A DNA stretch of 64,000 nt. It comes from an uncultured Saprospiraceae bacterium (GTDB taxonomy: Bacteria > Bacteroidota > Bacteroidia > Chitinophagales > Saprospiraceae). The stretch is taken from the NCBI GenBank assembly GCA_937951615.1, contig CALFBH010000004.1, positions 127,228 through 191,227 of the forward strand, in the 5' to 3' direction. Position numbers and translations under genes: made by a program. Numbering within the stretch: the stretch's first letter is position 1; each line of letters starts with the position of its first letter. Below, one piece after another: positions 1 to 8,669 of this stretch. The notes beneath the pieces are model-generated. The model had not been told where the DNA came from. It worked only from the letters and a program-made list of their open reading frames with translations, and did not search any database.

Positions 1-1
1 A

Positions 2-682
2 CGTGCCCTAAAATTTCTGGGTTTTGTACTGATGCCTTTTGTATGGATCAGCCAGTTGATCACCAAAACTTTCAAAAAAGAAAAGAACAAGAGTGTACTT
101 AGTCGCGCAGACTTTTTCGCGATGACAGAAATTGCCAAAAAAGAAGGCGTATTTCGCGAAGGCGAATCTCGTATTATGCAAAACCTCCTGCGTTTTGAAA
201 AAATTCGGGTCAAAGATGTCATGACTCCACGTACTGTTTTTGTGGCCTCGCCACAAGGTGTCAGTATAGAAGAATTTTATAATAAAAATGAAAATCTGCG
301 CTTTTCCCGTATTCCAATTTATGAAGGCACAACAGATAATATCACAGGCTATTTCCTTAAAGATGAATTTTTATTGTCCATGATAAAAAAACATGGAGAT
401 CAGCCACTTTCTTCTATTCGTCGGGATATCATCATTACAAAGGATACTACACCGATTCCTCAAATTTTCAATCAATTGATGGAAAAACGCGAACACCTCG
501 CATTGGCTATCGATGAATTTGGCGGTACAGTTGGGCTAGTCACCATGGAAGATATCATAGAAACCTTATTAGGCATGGAGATTTTAGACGAGATTGATAA
601 TGTGGCTGATATGCAATCTTATGCCCGTAAAAAGTGGGAAGATCGCGCTAAGCGACTTGGCTTGATTACGGAGGAAAGCTAA
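2..682 (+). CDS. CNNM/CorC-type membrane protein with CBS pair (5' truncated by window edge)
   Basis: The reading frame is open to the first base, so the gene begins outside the window; an internal ATG at 32 is not the true start. The first visible residues are hydrophobic (FLGFVLMPFVWISQLI) and look like the last helix of a DUF21/CNNM transmembrane domain. A cytoplasmic CBS pair follows, with VKDVMTPRTVF at the start of the first CBS and EFGGTVGLVTMEDIIE in the second. The protein ends in an acidic EILDEIDNVADM stretch and a basic tail and lacks the extra C-terminal CorC_HlyC domain. Such proteins are linked to Mg2+/Co2+ export or resistance; the ion is not readable here. Confidence 0.85.
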   Translation, partial: RALKFLGFVLMPFVWISQLITKTFKKEKNKSVLSRADFFAMTEIAKKEGVFREGESRIMQNLLRFEKIRVKDVMTPRTVFVASPQGVSIEEFYNKNENLRFSRIPIYEGTTDNITGYFLKDEFLLSMIKKHGDQPLSSIRRDIIITKDTTPIPQIFNQLMEKREHLALAIDEFGGTVGLVTMEDIIETLLGMEILDEIDNVADMQSYARKKWEDRAKRLGLITEES

Positions 683-704
683 AGAAACAAGTAAGAAAAA
701 GAAA

Positions 705-728
705 AGCTGTTCCGGTTAAGGAACAGCT
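705..728 (+). terminator. Hairpin downstream of the CNNM gene
   Basis: A perfect 9-bp stem (AGCTGTTCC / GGAACAGCT) with a 6-nt loop lies 23 nt after the stop codon and is followed by a weakly T-rich stretch. It is probably the transcript end. Confidence 0.6.
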
Positions 729-941
729 CTTCAATTAGCCTTTTAAAAAATGAACGCCAGAAAACTACTGGGTTTCATTTGTGTTTTTCCTGAGTTTTTA
801 ACATCACATCATTAGGGTAAATAGGTAATAATGTATCCGCCGTGTTTCTATTACAAGTTTACGCCAAATACAAAGGGATAGTTATCTTAAGAAAAGTCGT
901 TTTGTGACAGGGTTGCTTGTAAGCAACTAATTTTCAAGCGA

Positions 942-2387
942 TTAATCTAAATCCAAGGGAGTATAATAATCCGTCTTATCTTCCAACATTTCAAAATCAG
1001 CATCAAAATACTTATTGAACAAAATCCGATAAGTATTGACTGAAGAAATACTGTCGTAAAACATCTCATAATCTTTATCTGGTAAATGAACGGTGTAAAA
1101 AGCAGAATAATGTTCCTCAACCGGAATGCTCGGATGTTTAATTCTAGAACCATGATCGCCTTGTATAACGATGACCGGTGGTTTAGTAGAATGGCTTAAA
1201 ATATGATTCACCATATCGCGCAGCACGGTTTCTGTGTATTGCAGTTGCGCCAGATATAAGCCTTTTTCCTTGCCACGATAGCCCTCTTTATTTAGCTCAC
1301 CTTTTTCATTATAATAATATGGACCATGCGGCAATAATAGATGTGCATACACAAACTTCGGCTGATCAGACTGCTGGATACAGGATTCCTTAAGTTCCTC
1401 GATAACATTTATATTAGATTGATAAGGTTTAGGGTTGAGTAAATCTAGGGCAACTCTCCCAGGCAGGGTCATTTCTGCCATATAACGCCAGGTACGGGAA
1501 GCATCAGGAATACGAATAACATGATATTTTCGCGGCTGATCAAGCACCTCAAATGGAGACAAATTAACCAATTGATAGCCTGCCGATTCAAAATATTTCA
1601 TGGTCTTGTTTTCTTCAATACCTTTTCGATACAAAGCCATCGTCTTCAACTTAGCTTTGCTCGCAGTGGTATAGTGTGGAATATAAGACATATTAAAGGT
1701 AGATAACATACACTGAGGCGTAAAATCATAATTTCCACATGCACGATTCGCTACAAAAAAGCCTTTGTCTTTCAAAAAACCTAATAGCTCGTCACTGTCA
1801 TAATCCCAGTATTTTTTCAGACTTGTCGGGCTGCTATAAGCGTCCAACAAAATATAATAGACATCGGGTAGGCTATCTGTATTAGGCTGTAGTGGTACTA
1901 ATTCCTGATGACTCAATTCTGCGCTGATCGGCTGATACCATTTTCTATCCACGATATAGCCTTGCACAACATTGAACATTTCAAATACCACCAACAAGAG
2001 AAAAAGCGTATTCAGATAAGTATTCAGAGTAGTAAATTCTTTTTTACTTGTTTTCAAATAAATGAGCAGACCAAGCAAAGCCAAAATAACAACAACCATC
2101 AAATACCGATTGGTACTTTTCACCATATTATACATCGGCGAATAAAACAGCACAAGCAGCAGCGAAAATGTAAAGGCAATAGCCCCTCGTACAGGATGGC
2201 ACATCCACAGATGAAACATAATAAGCCCCAGTCCTACAATTATAATCCCCGCCAGCCAAGCCATCAGACCATCTGAAACATCAAAAAACCAAGTCGTTTG
2301 TTTCCAGCAATACAGAATAAAAAAGCTAATCAATAGAAACGGGTGCAACAATCGGGTCGTCAGTATTGATTTTAATTGAATAAGCAT
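942..2387 (-). CDS. Membrane-anchored sulfatase/alkaline phosphatase superfamily protein
   Basis: 481 residues. The N-terminal ~150 residues hold about five hydrophobic helices (ILYCWKQTTW, LAGIIIVGLGLIMF, AFTFSLLLVLFY, VVVILALLGLLIY, LNTLFLLLVVFEMF). An extracytoplasmic hydrolase domain follows. It starts at LPDVYYILLDAYSS, the usual metal-binding opening of sulfatase-like domains, and includes VYAHLLLPHGPYY and VIVIQGDHGSR, the distal Asp-His metal site. This layout resembles phosphoethanolamine/phosphoglycerol transferases acting on surface glycans or lipids. No usual Ser/Thr or Cys nucleophile signature is obvious, so substrate and even activity are open. The gene stands alone; the next gene is divergent. 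Confidence 0.75.
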   Translation of the reverse strand: MLIQLKSILTTRLLHPFLLISFFILYCWKQTTWFFDVSDGLMAWLAGIIIVGLGLIMFHLWMCHPVRGAIAFTFSLLLVLFYSPMYNMVKSTNRYLMVVVILALLGLLIYLKTSKKEFTTLNTYLNTLFLLLVVFEMFNVVQGYIVDRKWYQPISAELSHQELVPLQPNTDSLPDVYYILLDAYSSPTSLKKYWDYDSDELLGFLKDKGFFVANRACGNYDFTPQCMLSTFNMSYIPHYTTASKAKLKTMALYRKGIEENKTMKYFESAGYQLVNLSPFEVLDQPRKYHVIRIPDASRTWRYMAEMTLPGRVALDLLNPKPYQSNINVIEELKESCIQQSDQPKFVYAHLLLPHGPYYYNEKGELNKEGYRGKEKGLYLAQLQYTETVLRDMVNHILSHSTKPPVIVIQGDHGSRIKHPSIPVEEHYSAFYTVHLPDKDYEMFYDSISSVNTYRILFNKYFDADFEMLEDKTDYYTPLDLD

Positions 2388-2453
2388 AGCATAAAAGTAT
2401 TCAATTTCTCTGAGTTCTAAGACGAAGTGCTTGTTTAAAAGTCTGACCCGTTT

Positions 2454-2486
2454 TTTGCTTTACATCTAAAATGTTTCTATATTTGC
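2454..2486 (+). promoter_or_regulatory. Bacteroidota-type promoter for the thioredoxin-SPOR gene
   Basis: TTTG at 2454-2457 and TATATTTGC at 2478-2486 are separated by 20 bp, a full match to the TTTG-N19/20-TAnnTTTG form of the housekeeping sigma factor in this phylum. It would give a leader of about 150 nt before the start at 2647. Confidence 0.65.
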
Positions 2487-2646
2487 ATAAATTAAATTTT
2501 TATACTAACTGATTCTGAAACATTTGAACACTTATTTTCGTAACCCCAAAGCAGTCTTTTTAATTATCCATAAAAATTTTAAATATTAGCAAATTGGCTG
2601 TATTCTTGTGATGATTTTAAAGTCTTGCTTTCTAAAACATCTTTCT

Positions 2647-3480
2647 ATGAAAAATTTTATTCCCCTTCTTATGTTGTTGGCATTCCCTCTTTTATTGGGC
2701 AATACCACCTCAACGACCAAAGTGGAATTCTATCAAGGTAGTCTGACAAGTGCTAAACAGCAGGCAGGCAGAGAAGGTAAATTATATATGGTCGACTTTG
2801 TAGCCAATTATTGCTACATGTGCAAAATGATGGATGAAACCACCTTCACTGATTATCGAGTTGTCAATTATTTGAAAGAAAATTATATTCCTGTCAAAAT
2901 TAATGTCGATGATTTTGATGGTATTATGTGGAAACAAAAGTATAATGTCCGCCTATTGCCCACCATCATGCTTTTCAATTCTAAAGGAGAAGTCGTAGCC
3001 CGCTACGAAGAGTCTATGGGCGGTACAAAATTGCTCGGCATTCTGGAACAACACAACATTCCATCCAATAGAGTATATGCGGATCATGGCACACCGACTT
3101 CTACTACTACAACAAGCACTACAGCACCTCCCACGTCTGTCCCACCGCCAGTCTTTTCTGAACCCTCAACACCCGCACCCGCACCCGCCCCTGCCGGTAC
3201 AGGTTTGTTTGAATTCAGTGTAAATCGCGCCAATTCTTCTGGTTACGGCGTACAGATTGGCGTCTTTGCAGAGTACGGAAATGTACTGCGCGAAGTAGAA
3301 AAACTGGAAGCAAAATTTAATAAAAAAGTACTGGTCAATATTAATCAACTCAATAACAAAACGGTGTATAAAGTCATCGTAGGCCAATTTTCATCCCGCA
3401 ATTCCGCCGATTCATACAAAAGCACCATGGCATCCAAAGGAGTGGCCGGTTATGTTACTGATCTTTCTTTGTTGAGGTAG
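2647..3480 (+). CDS. Exported thioredoxin-fold protein with C-terminal SPOR domain
   Basis: 277 residues from ATG 2647. An upstream in-frame ATG at 2608 would put 13 residues before the signal peptide (MKNFIPLLMLLAFPLLLG), so the later start is preferred. The first domain is thioredoxin-like with a CYMC active site and the cis-Pro loop LLPTIMLF, as in DUF255/thioredoxin_7-type disulfide reductases. A Thr/Ser/Pro/Ala-rich linker (about residues 140-180) follows, then a SPOR domain (YGVQIGVFAEYGNV ... VYKVIVGQFSSRNSADSY). SPOR domains bind glycan strands of denuded peptidoglycan, so the protein probably brings a periplasmic thiol reductase to the division site or cell wall. The combination of the two domains is inferred from motifs only. 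Confidence 0.82.
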   Translation: MKNFIPLLMLLAFPLLLGNTTSTTKVEFYQGSLTSAKQQAGREGKLYMVDFVANYCYMCKMMDETTFTDYRVVNYLKENYIPVKINVDDFDGIMWKQKYNVRLLPTIMLFNSKGEVVARYEESMGGTKLLGILEQHNIPSNRVYADHGTPTSTTTTSTTAPPTSVPPPVFSEPSTPAPAPAPAGTGLFEFSVNRANSSGYGVQIGVFAEYGNVLREVEKLEAKFNKKVLVNINQLNNKTVYKVIVGQFSSRNSADSYKSTMASKGVAGYVTDLSLLR

Positions 3481-3558
3481 GGGTACAACGTGGATTGATG
3501 AAAAATAAGGTAATATGTGACTCACAGAACCACCACTCTTTTCGAACCTAAAATTTCG

Positions 3559-3566
3559 TATCTTTG
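3559..3566 (+). promoter_or_regulatory. -7 element upstream of the DUF433 gene
   Basis: TATCTTTG matches TAnnTTTG and lies 23 nt before the ATG at 3590. No convincing TTTG is placed 19-20 bp upstream. Confidence 0.45.
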
Positions 3567-3589
3567 TACGAAACAAAATCATACTAAAC

Positions 3590-3829
3590 ATGGATAATAC
3601 ACTGCTCAACCGAATTACGATAAATGATGACGTGTGTAATGGCAAACCAACCATTAGAGGTTACAGATTAACGGTTCAAACTGTCCTTGAATTTCTATTT
3701 GCAGGAACGCCCGAAGAAGAAATTTTAGAACAATACCCCTTTCTGGAAACAGAAGACATAGAAGCCAGTAAGCAATTCGCACTTTTATTAATGGACAATA
3801 AGTACACATTTAAAGGTTTAGCTGCATAA
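3590..3829 (+). CDS. DUF433-family antitoxin-like protein
   Basis: 79 residues, with the DUF433 pattern: ITINDDVCNGKPTIRGYRLTVQTVLEFLFAGTPEEEILEQYPFLETEDIEASKQFA. DUF433 proteins resemble the winged-helix region of VapB/ParD-type antitoxins and commonly sit one base ahead of a DUF5615 PIN-like toxin. Here only the tail of such a toxin remains (next entry), so the antitoxin is orphaned. It may still bind and repress its own promoter. The family call is confident; the antitoxin role is known only by association. Confidence 0.85.
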   Translation: MDNTLLNRITINDDVCNGKPTIRGYRLTVQTVLEFLFAGTPEEEILEQYPFLETEDIEASKQFALLLMDNKYTFKGLAA

Positions 3830-3832
3830 TAT

Positions 3833-3994
3833 GTCCAAATACCACCTCCCAAAGTAATTCACATAAAATTTGGCAATAAGAAGATGAAAGAATTTTATAC
3901 TATAATAAATAGTATATGGGATGAGGTATTGGAAATGAGTAAAAACCACAAACTCATTAATGTATTTGAAGATAGAATCGAAGGTGTAAAATAA
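3833..3994 (+). pseudogene. C-terminal remnant of a DUF5615 PIN-like toxin
   Basis: Directly after the DUF433 stop codon, the frame at 3833 reads 53 codons: VQIPPPKVIHIKFGNKKMK, then EFYTIINSIWDEVLEMS, then NHKLINVFEDRIEGVK and a stop. PPKVI.IK.GN followed by an IWDEV-type helix and a LVNVF.DRIEGI-type end is what I recognise as the C-terminus of DUF5615 toxins. The N-terminal half, which carries the catalytic acidic residues, is absent, and no start codon precedes the homologous part. An internal deletion most simply explains this, leaving the antitoxin intact and the toxin dead. Confidence 0.72.
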
Positions 3995-4002
3995 ACAGCC
4001 AA

Positions 4003-4066
4003 AAATCAACCAATCACTACTCACTAATTACCAATCACCACTCACCAATCAACCAATCACCACACC
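4003..4066 (+). repeat. ACCAATCACC-type microrepeat abutting hutI
   Basis: About 60 bp built from variants of the word CCAATCACC/ACTAATTACC, ending directly at the hutI start codon. The same words recur near 14135-14243, 54901-54943, 58656-58690 and 61664-61724. The G/T complement occurs as separate arms elsewhere. Confidence 0.8.
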
Positions 4067-5302
4067 ATGCGCCTACTCATCCGAGACATCAAAACTCTAG
4101 TACAAATTGAAGAACGCCCCACATCTATGGTCAGCGGCAGCGCGATGGCTGATCTTCCCTCTATAGACAATGCTTTTTTATTGCTTGAAAATGGCTATAT
4201 AGCTGATTTTGGTGCAATGGAAAACTGCCCAGAATACGCTGACAAAATCATCAATGCCAGTGGAAAAATGGTCTTTCCTACCTGGTGCGACTCACATACG
4301 CACCTCGTGTATGCAGGAAGCAGAGAAGGTGAATTTGTTGATCGGATTCGAGGTTTGACTTATGAAGAGATTACCCGACGGGGCGGCGGTATTATGAATT
4401 CTGCCAAGCGACTTCGCGATACGCCCGCAGAGGTTTTGCTCGAAAATGCTTACCAACGCCTGCTTGAAGTACAATCTTATGGCACAGGTGCATTGGAAAT
4501 AAAAAGTGGTTATGGTTTAAACCTCGACAGCGAGCTAAAAATGCTTCGGGTCATTCAGCGTTTAAAAACAATGACGGAGATGACCATCAAAGCTACTTTT
4601 CTCGGTGCACATGTTATCCCGCAGGAATATAAAGAGAATCGAACTGCTTATGTCGATTTGATTGTAGATCAAATGCTGCCGCGTATTGCAGAGGAAGGAC
4701 TCGCTGATTATTGTGATGTTTTCTGTGAAAAAGTAGCTTTCTCCGTGGCTGAAACAGAACGCATTATTGCAGCCGGACAAAAATACGGCTTGAAAGCCAA
4801 GATACACACCAACCAGTTCAACAGCATGGGTGGGATTCAGGCTGCCGCCAAATATGATGCCTTATCAGTCGATCATCTGGAAGTCGTGAATGAAGAAGAA
4901 ATTGACTGCCTGAAAGCAAATAAAAAGATGATGTCCACCCTCCTACCCTCTGCACCGTTTTTCCTGAATGACCATTATCCGCCTGCACGTAAAATGATTG
5001 ACGCAGGATTAGCAGTTGCACTAGCGACCGATTTCAATCCCGGTTCTACTCCATCCGGACGCATGCCTTTTGTCTTATCTCTGGCTTGCGTAAAAATGAA
5101 AATGACCCCGGAAGAAGCCATCAATGCTGCTACAATTAATGGAGCTTATGCCATAGAAGAACAAACCAGACTAGGAAGTATCACAAGAGGAAAATTAGCC
5201 AATGTTTTCATCACCAAACCTATGCCTTCAGTAGCTTACATGCCTTATTCCTTTGGAACTGATCTCATAGAAACAGTCATCATAAAAGGAAAGGTAATCT
5301 GA
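4067..5302 (+). CDS. hutI: Imidazolonepropionase
   Basis: 411 residues, normal length for HutI, the third enzyme of histidine degradation (4-imidazolone-5-propanoate to N-formimino-L-glutamate, cytosolic). The amidohydrolase metal site is seen as DSHTHLVYAGSRE (HxH at residues 77-79). IKSGYGL, the H-bearing strand KIHTNQF, the HLEV region and ATDFNPGST carry the remaining metal and substrate residues. It starts at ATG 4067 directly after the CA-rich repeat. No hutH, hutU or hutG is adjacent, so the histidine pathway is dispersed or elsewhere on the chromosome. Confidence 0.96.
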   Translation: MRLLIRDIKTLVQIEERPTSMVSGSAMADLPSIDNAFLLLENGYIADFGAMENCPEYADKIINASGKMVFPTWCDSHTHLVYAGSREGEFVDRIRGLTYEEITRRGGGIMNSAKRLRDTPAEVLLENAYQRLLEVQSYGTGALEIKSGYGLNLDSELKMLRVIQRLKTMTEMTIKATFLGAHVIPQEYKENRTAYVDLIVDQMLPRIAEEGLADYCDVFCEKVAFSVAETERIIAAGQKYGLKAKIHTNQFNSMGGIQAAAKYDALSVDHLEVVNEEEIDCLKANKKMMSTLLPSAPFFLNDHYPPARKMIDAGLAVALATDFNPGSTPSGRMPFVLSLACVKMKMTPEEAINAATINGAYAIEEQTRLGSITRGKLANVFITKPMPSVAYMPYSFGTDLIETVIIKGKVI

Positions 5303-5327
5303 CCGCTTAACATTTTTTGCGCGAGGA

Positions 5328-5353
5328 TTCTCCTTTAGGAGCTAGAGGCGCGC
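5328..5353. repeat. 26-nt dispersed element, copy 1 (overlaps a gene end)
   Basis: TTCTC-c-TTTAGGAGCTAGAGGCGCGC occurs here and, with one mismatch (a for c), at 41102-41127. This copy encodes the last residues (ARRASSS) and the stop codon of the leftward polymerase gene. Confidence 0.7.
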
Positions 5354-6558
5354 CTAGCCAACAGCCCGCTAAAAAAAGCAAAAAACAACAGCCCGTGAGC
5401 AGTCTCCAGTAATGTTTCCGTCAACATCGGAATCAGAAAAAGCAATAGAAAACAAGTATGCAAATACAGCTTCCCCCTCCAACTCAGCAACAAAGGATGC
5501 AGCAACATAAGCAATAAAAAAAACAAGCCTGGCAATCCTATCGCCAGAAAAGTTTGCAAATACTGACTATGAGCATTGGCTTTTATCTTACGCAAATGAG
5601 GATAAGATTTTTTGTCGTACATCTCATACAAAACATTTTGCACATCATCTCCAATTCCATACCCCCATACAGGCATCTTCGGGATTGTTGCAAAGCCAGC
5701 TTCCCATATCTGCCCACGAGGGTCATTGAAAGGAATAAAAAAATTATGCGGATATTGGTTTCTGGCTTTCGATTCAAATATTTTATTGGCACGTGTCCTT
5801 GTAATAAAAAAATGGGACATGACCTGTTGAAAAGCAATCGCCCCCAACAAGACAATGACCAGCCCCACAAATAATTGCTTTTTCCGAGCTAGCCAAACTA
5901 AAAAACTAATACACAGTAAGACCAAAAAGGTCATCACAACAAGTCGGGCTGAAAGCATCACCACCATATAAGCTGTGAATAATAACAATACAATTCCCAA
6001 TAACCTGATCGATATAGAATGCTTTTTCCAATCTTCAAATAATCCATTCAACAGAATAAAAAAAGTAAAACTCATGTATAGACACAGGTAAGCAGGATGA
6101 AATCCCATGATATTTGACAACCACGAATAGTGCAAATAACTCACCGCACCAATTTCATAATAATTAATCAGCGAGCCAATAAAACAAATCCCCCCTGTAA
6201 GAAGACAGCCTGATGCAAAACTATATAATATTCGCTTGAATACTTTTTCAGAAAAGGATGGTATAGAAAACAACAGCAGTGGAAAAAAGAGCAGTCCATA
6301 TTTCATTTTCAATTCCAACCAAGCCAACGATAAGTCTTCTGTATAACACAGAGCAGTGAGGTGCAAAAGAAAAAAAACCGCAAAAATTAATGGAATCGGC
6401 TGTCGCAATCGCTCATAAGCAGCCCGAAAATCGACACTCAACAACCAACACAAGACAAGCACAGGCAACAAAACCTCAGCAACCGCTAGAGACAAGGGAA
6501 GTAAAAATCCAAACAGCCCCAGCAGCAAGGGCAGATATTTTCGTAAAAATGCACGCAT
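5335..6558 (-). CDS. O-antigen ligase/polymerase-like membrane protein
   Basis: About 407 residues from the ATG at 6558. The frame is open to 6627, but that extension would run through the terminator of the upstream gene. There are about ten hydrophobic helices and a large periplasmic loop with PVWGYGIGDDVQNVLYEMY ... KANAHSQYLQTFLAIGLPGLFFLL. GxGxGD followed by AHSxYLQ and a Gly-rich helix is typical of the Wzy_C/O-antigen ligase family, which joins or polymerises undecaprenyl-linked glycans on the periplasmic side. No glycosyltransferase cluster surrounds it. The last seven residues come from a dispersed repeat, so the natural C-terminus may have been replaced. Confidence 0.75.
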   Translation of the reverse strand: MRAFLRKYLPLLLGLFGFLLPLSLAVAEVLLPVLVLCWLLSVDFRAAYERLRQPIPLIFAVFFLLHLTALCYTEDLSLAWLELKMKYGLLFFPLLLFSIPSFSEKVFKRILYSFASGCLLTGGICFIGSLINYYEIGAVSYLHYSWLSNIMGFHPAYLCLYMSFTFFILLNGLFEDWKKHSISIRLLGIVLLLFTAYMVVMLSARLVVMTFLVLLCISFLVWLARKKQLFVGLVIVLLGAIAFQQVMSHFFITRTRANKIFESKARNQYPHNFFIPFNDPRGQIWEAGFATIPKMPVWGYGIGDDVQNVLYEMYDKKSYPHLRKIKANAHSQYLQTFLAIGLPGLFFLLLMLLHPLLLSWRGKLYLHTCFLLLFLIPMLTETLLETAHGLLFFAFFSGLLARRASSS

Positions 6559-6564
6559 AATATA

Positions 6565-6597
6565 AAAAAGCGACTCTACCAAGTAAAGTCGCTTTTT
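6565..6597 (-). terminator. Intrinsic terminator of the TlpA-like gene
   Basis: A perfect 11-bp stem (AAAAAGCGACT / AGTCGCTTTTT) with an 11-nt loop lies 27 nt past the stop of the leftward gene and ends in a T-run on the minus strand. It also argues that the polymerase gene starts at 6558, after the hairpin. Confidence 0.85.
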
Positions 6598-6623
6598 GCA
6601 GTGTTGCTTAAATGTTCTCTTCC

Positions 6624-8201
6624 TCAAAGATTCAGCATCGCAAGGTCTTCGCGAATACGTCCCGAAGGATGTCTCGCTGTGATGTCAATAATCTGACCTT
6701 CCGGATCAATGAGTATAAATTGTGGGACCGCTTTTACATCGTAAAACAGAGCGAAATCAGATCCCCAGTCACCATGGACGAATAACTGATTACCCTGCAT
6801 ATTTTTATTGCGAACCATTTCTTCCCATGCAAATCTCGATTTATCAATAGACACACTAAGGAATTCAATATTACGCCCGCTATATTCTTGTTTCAATTGA
6901 TCGAAGTAAGGCAATTCATGTTTACAAGGTCCACACCAAGTCGCCCATACATCTACATAAACATATTTCCCTTCAAAATCGCTGAGTTTAATCACACGAC
7001 CATCAATGGTTACGCCTTCAAAATCTGGTGCAATACTACCATTATCTATCATCGCATACTTCACGTACTTGTCGTCAATCATTTCCCGATAGTCCTCGTT
7101 TTCTACATCCTTGCGGAATTTCAAAATCACAGGATTCATCGTCGGTGTACCATCTTCACCAATCAGATCACTTACAATCTGCGTCTTCATGTAACTTCTG
7201 ATTTCCTTTCCTTTGAACAGTTCATCCACTTTATCATACATGATACGGTGTTTTTCCGTAATCACATACCCACTCAAAGGATCTCCTCCCAACTGATAAA
7301 TTTCTGAAGATGTCTTTACAGCTAAATAATCATCAATAAAGTCTGAGAAATTATCCAGATTAAGCAATAAATCATTTTTCAAATCCAGCTTCTTCGTGAA
7401 TTTATAACTGAACTTATCCAGCGATTCAAAATCACTTGGATTATAGTTAAGATGTGTATTATAATAGCTCAATTGCTGATTAGCCCATTCAAATTGAATA
7501 TCTGCCAGTTCGTAGCCTACAAATCTCGAAGGCACATCCTCTATGTCTTTAATAAAGCTCCACAAAAACTCTTCTTTTGAAGCACGCTCTTCATCAATAC
7601 TATCTATAAAACCTCTGTATTCCATTTTATAAAGGCTTCTTTTAGACAAAGAAATGTCTTTATCATAATTTTCTTTCTGAGCCAAATAGGTATTGATCGC
7701 AGCATTATTACCAGCATACGAAATACCATTAGGACTATCAGAATCGAAAGTCACGTCCAACTGGTCACCCGGTGTTAGATAGATAGAATATTTTTTGCTC
7801 CGGTAATACAGGATGTAATAACCAGACTCATGCAAGACCACTTCGCCTTTGAAGGTATTGTCTTCTTTATCTACCTTAAAACTTTTAGACTTCGCATAAG
7901 AAAGGTTATTCACCTTTTTTCTTAACTTAATCTTGCGATCACGCTTACCTATAATCTTTCCAGTAATAACGGCGGTAGAATCTTCATACTTCTTTTCTTT
8001 AAAAGGATTTCGCGGTGCTTTACGGGCAGCGACAAACTGCGCCTCTGGCTGTGCGGTTCCTTTTTCATCTTGAATTTGGGGTGCTTCTGTAGTAATCGGG
8101 CTTGATACAGCCTGAGTGGTGTTGGTTCTATCCTGATTCTGGCAGGTCAGTAGTGTGAGTGATAAGATAACCAGAAAAGAACCGTAGATTAGTTTCTTCA
8201 T
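6624..8201 (-). CDS. TlpA-like thioredoxin lipoprotein with DUF4369-like N-terminal domain
   Basis: 525 residues from ATG 8201. The signal peptide MKKLIYGSFLVILSLTLLTC ends in a lipobox, so the protein is a membrane-anchored lipoprotein. Residues ~70-150 form a beta-rich DUF4369-like domain (ITGKIIGKRDRKIKLRK ... YYILYYRSKKYSIYLTPGDQLDVTF). A long helical middle region follows. The C-terminal ~140 residues are a TlpA/ResA-type thioredoxin domain with VDVWATWCGPCKHE (CGPC) and the cis-Pro loop AVPQFILIDPEG. Such proteins reduce periplasmic disulfides. The start at 8201 is favoured because a promoter -7 element lies just upstream at 8233-8240 and because it gives a standard signal peptide. Confidence 0.88.
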   Translation of the reverse strand: MKKLIYGSFLVILSLTLLTCQNQDRTNTTQAVSSPITTEAPQIQDEKGTAQPEAQFVAARKAPRNPFKEKKYEDSTAVITGKIIGKRDRKIKLRKKVNNLSYAKSKSFKVDKEDNTFKGEVVLHESGYYILYYRSKKYSIYLTPGDQLDVTFDSDSPNGISYAGNNAAINTYLAQKENYDKDISLSKRSLYKMEYRGFIDSIDEERASKEEFLWSFIKDIEDVPSRFVGYELADIQFEWANQQLSYYNTHLNYNPSDFESLDKFSYKFTKKLDLKNDLLLNLDNFSDFIDDYLAVKTSSEIYQLGGDPLSGYVITEKHRIMYDKVDELFKGKEIRSYMKTQIVSDLIGEDGTPTMNPVILKFRKDVENEDYREMIDDKYVKYAMIDNGSIAPDFEGVTIDGRVIKLSDFEGKYVYVDVWATWCGPCKHELPYFDQLKQEYSGRNIEFLSVSIDKSRFAWEEMVRNKNMQGNQLFVHGDWGSDFALFYDVKAVPQFILIDPEGQIIDITARHPSGRIREDLAMLNL

Positions 8202-8232
8202 TTTTTTAGCAATTTTATACAAAATCGACAGA

Positions 8233-8265
8233 CAAAGATAGTCAAAATCCTCAGATTTCTACAAT
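8233..8265 (-). promoter_or_regulatory. Promoter for the TlpA-like lipoprotein gene
   Basis: On the minus strand, TATCTTTG (8240-8233) is preceded 21 bp upstream by ATTG (8265-8262), one base from TTTG. The implied transcript start is about 25 nt before the chosen ATG. Confidence 0.5.
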
Positions 8266-8669
8266 TTCTTCTTAATGAACAGTTTGACATTACAATAAAT
8301 CAATATTTATCAATGTCACAAAGCACGCATCCGAAATAATTTGCCTTAACTATAATTTATGGTGTTTAAATAAAAAACAAGCATCGTTAGAAAACAAAAA
8401 CACGTTATATCTATTGTAGATATGAAAAATCACGCAAAAAGATACGTATATATTTGGCAAGTCAGCTAATTTGTTTTGTACAAACCTTACATTAGCGCAT
8501 TCATGCTAAGTAAGGCATTTGTTTGTATAATGATATGGATTGGTTTTTGGCGTATACTATTCTGAATAAGTGAATGTCACAAAAAAAACAGCCATTATTC
8601 AGACTGATTACAAAACTCAACTTCAGAAGTATACTTTTGTAACGAGGAAATAATAAAAACAATCCCTTT
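8266..8669. other. AT-rich spacer between divergent genes
   Basis: About 400 bp with no coding potential that I trust. A possible -7 box, TACTTTTG at 8632-8639, would serve the WG-repeat gene (leader ~24 nt). Its -33 box is not clear. Nothing else is recognisable. Confidence 0.5.

Noticed and set aside
1908-2276. 122-residue plus-strand ORF
   Set aside because: Antisense to the membrane sulfatase-like gene; His/Gln-rich composition is an antisense artefact.
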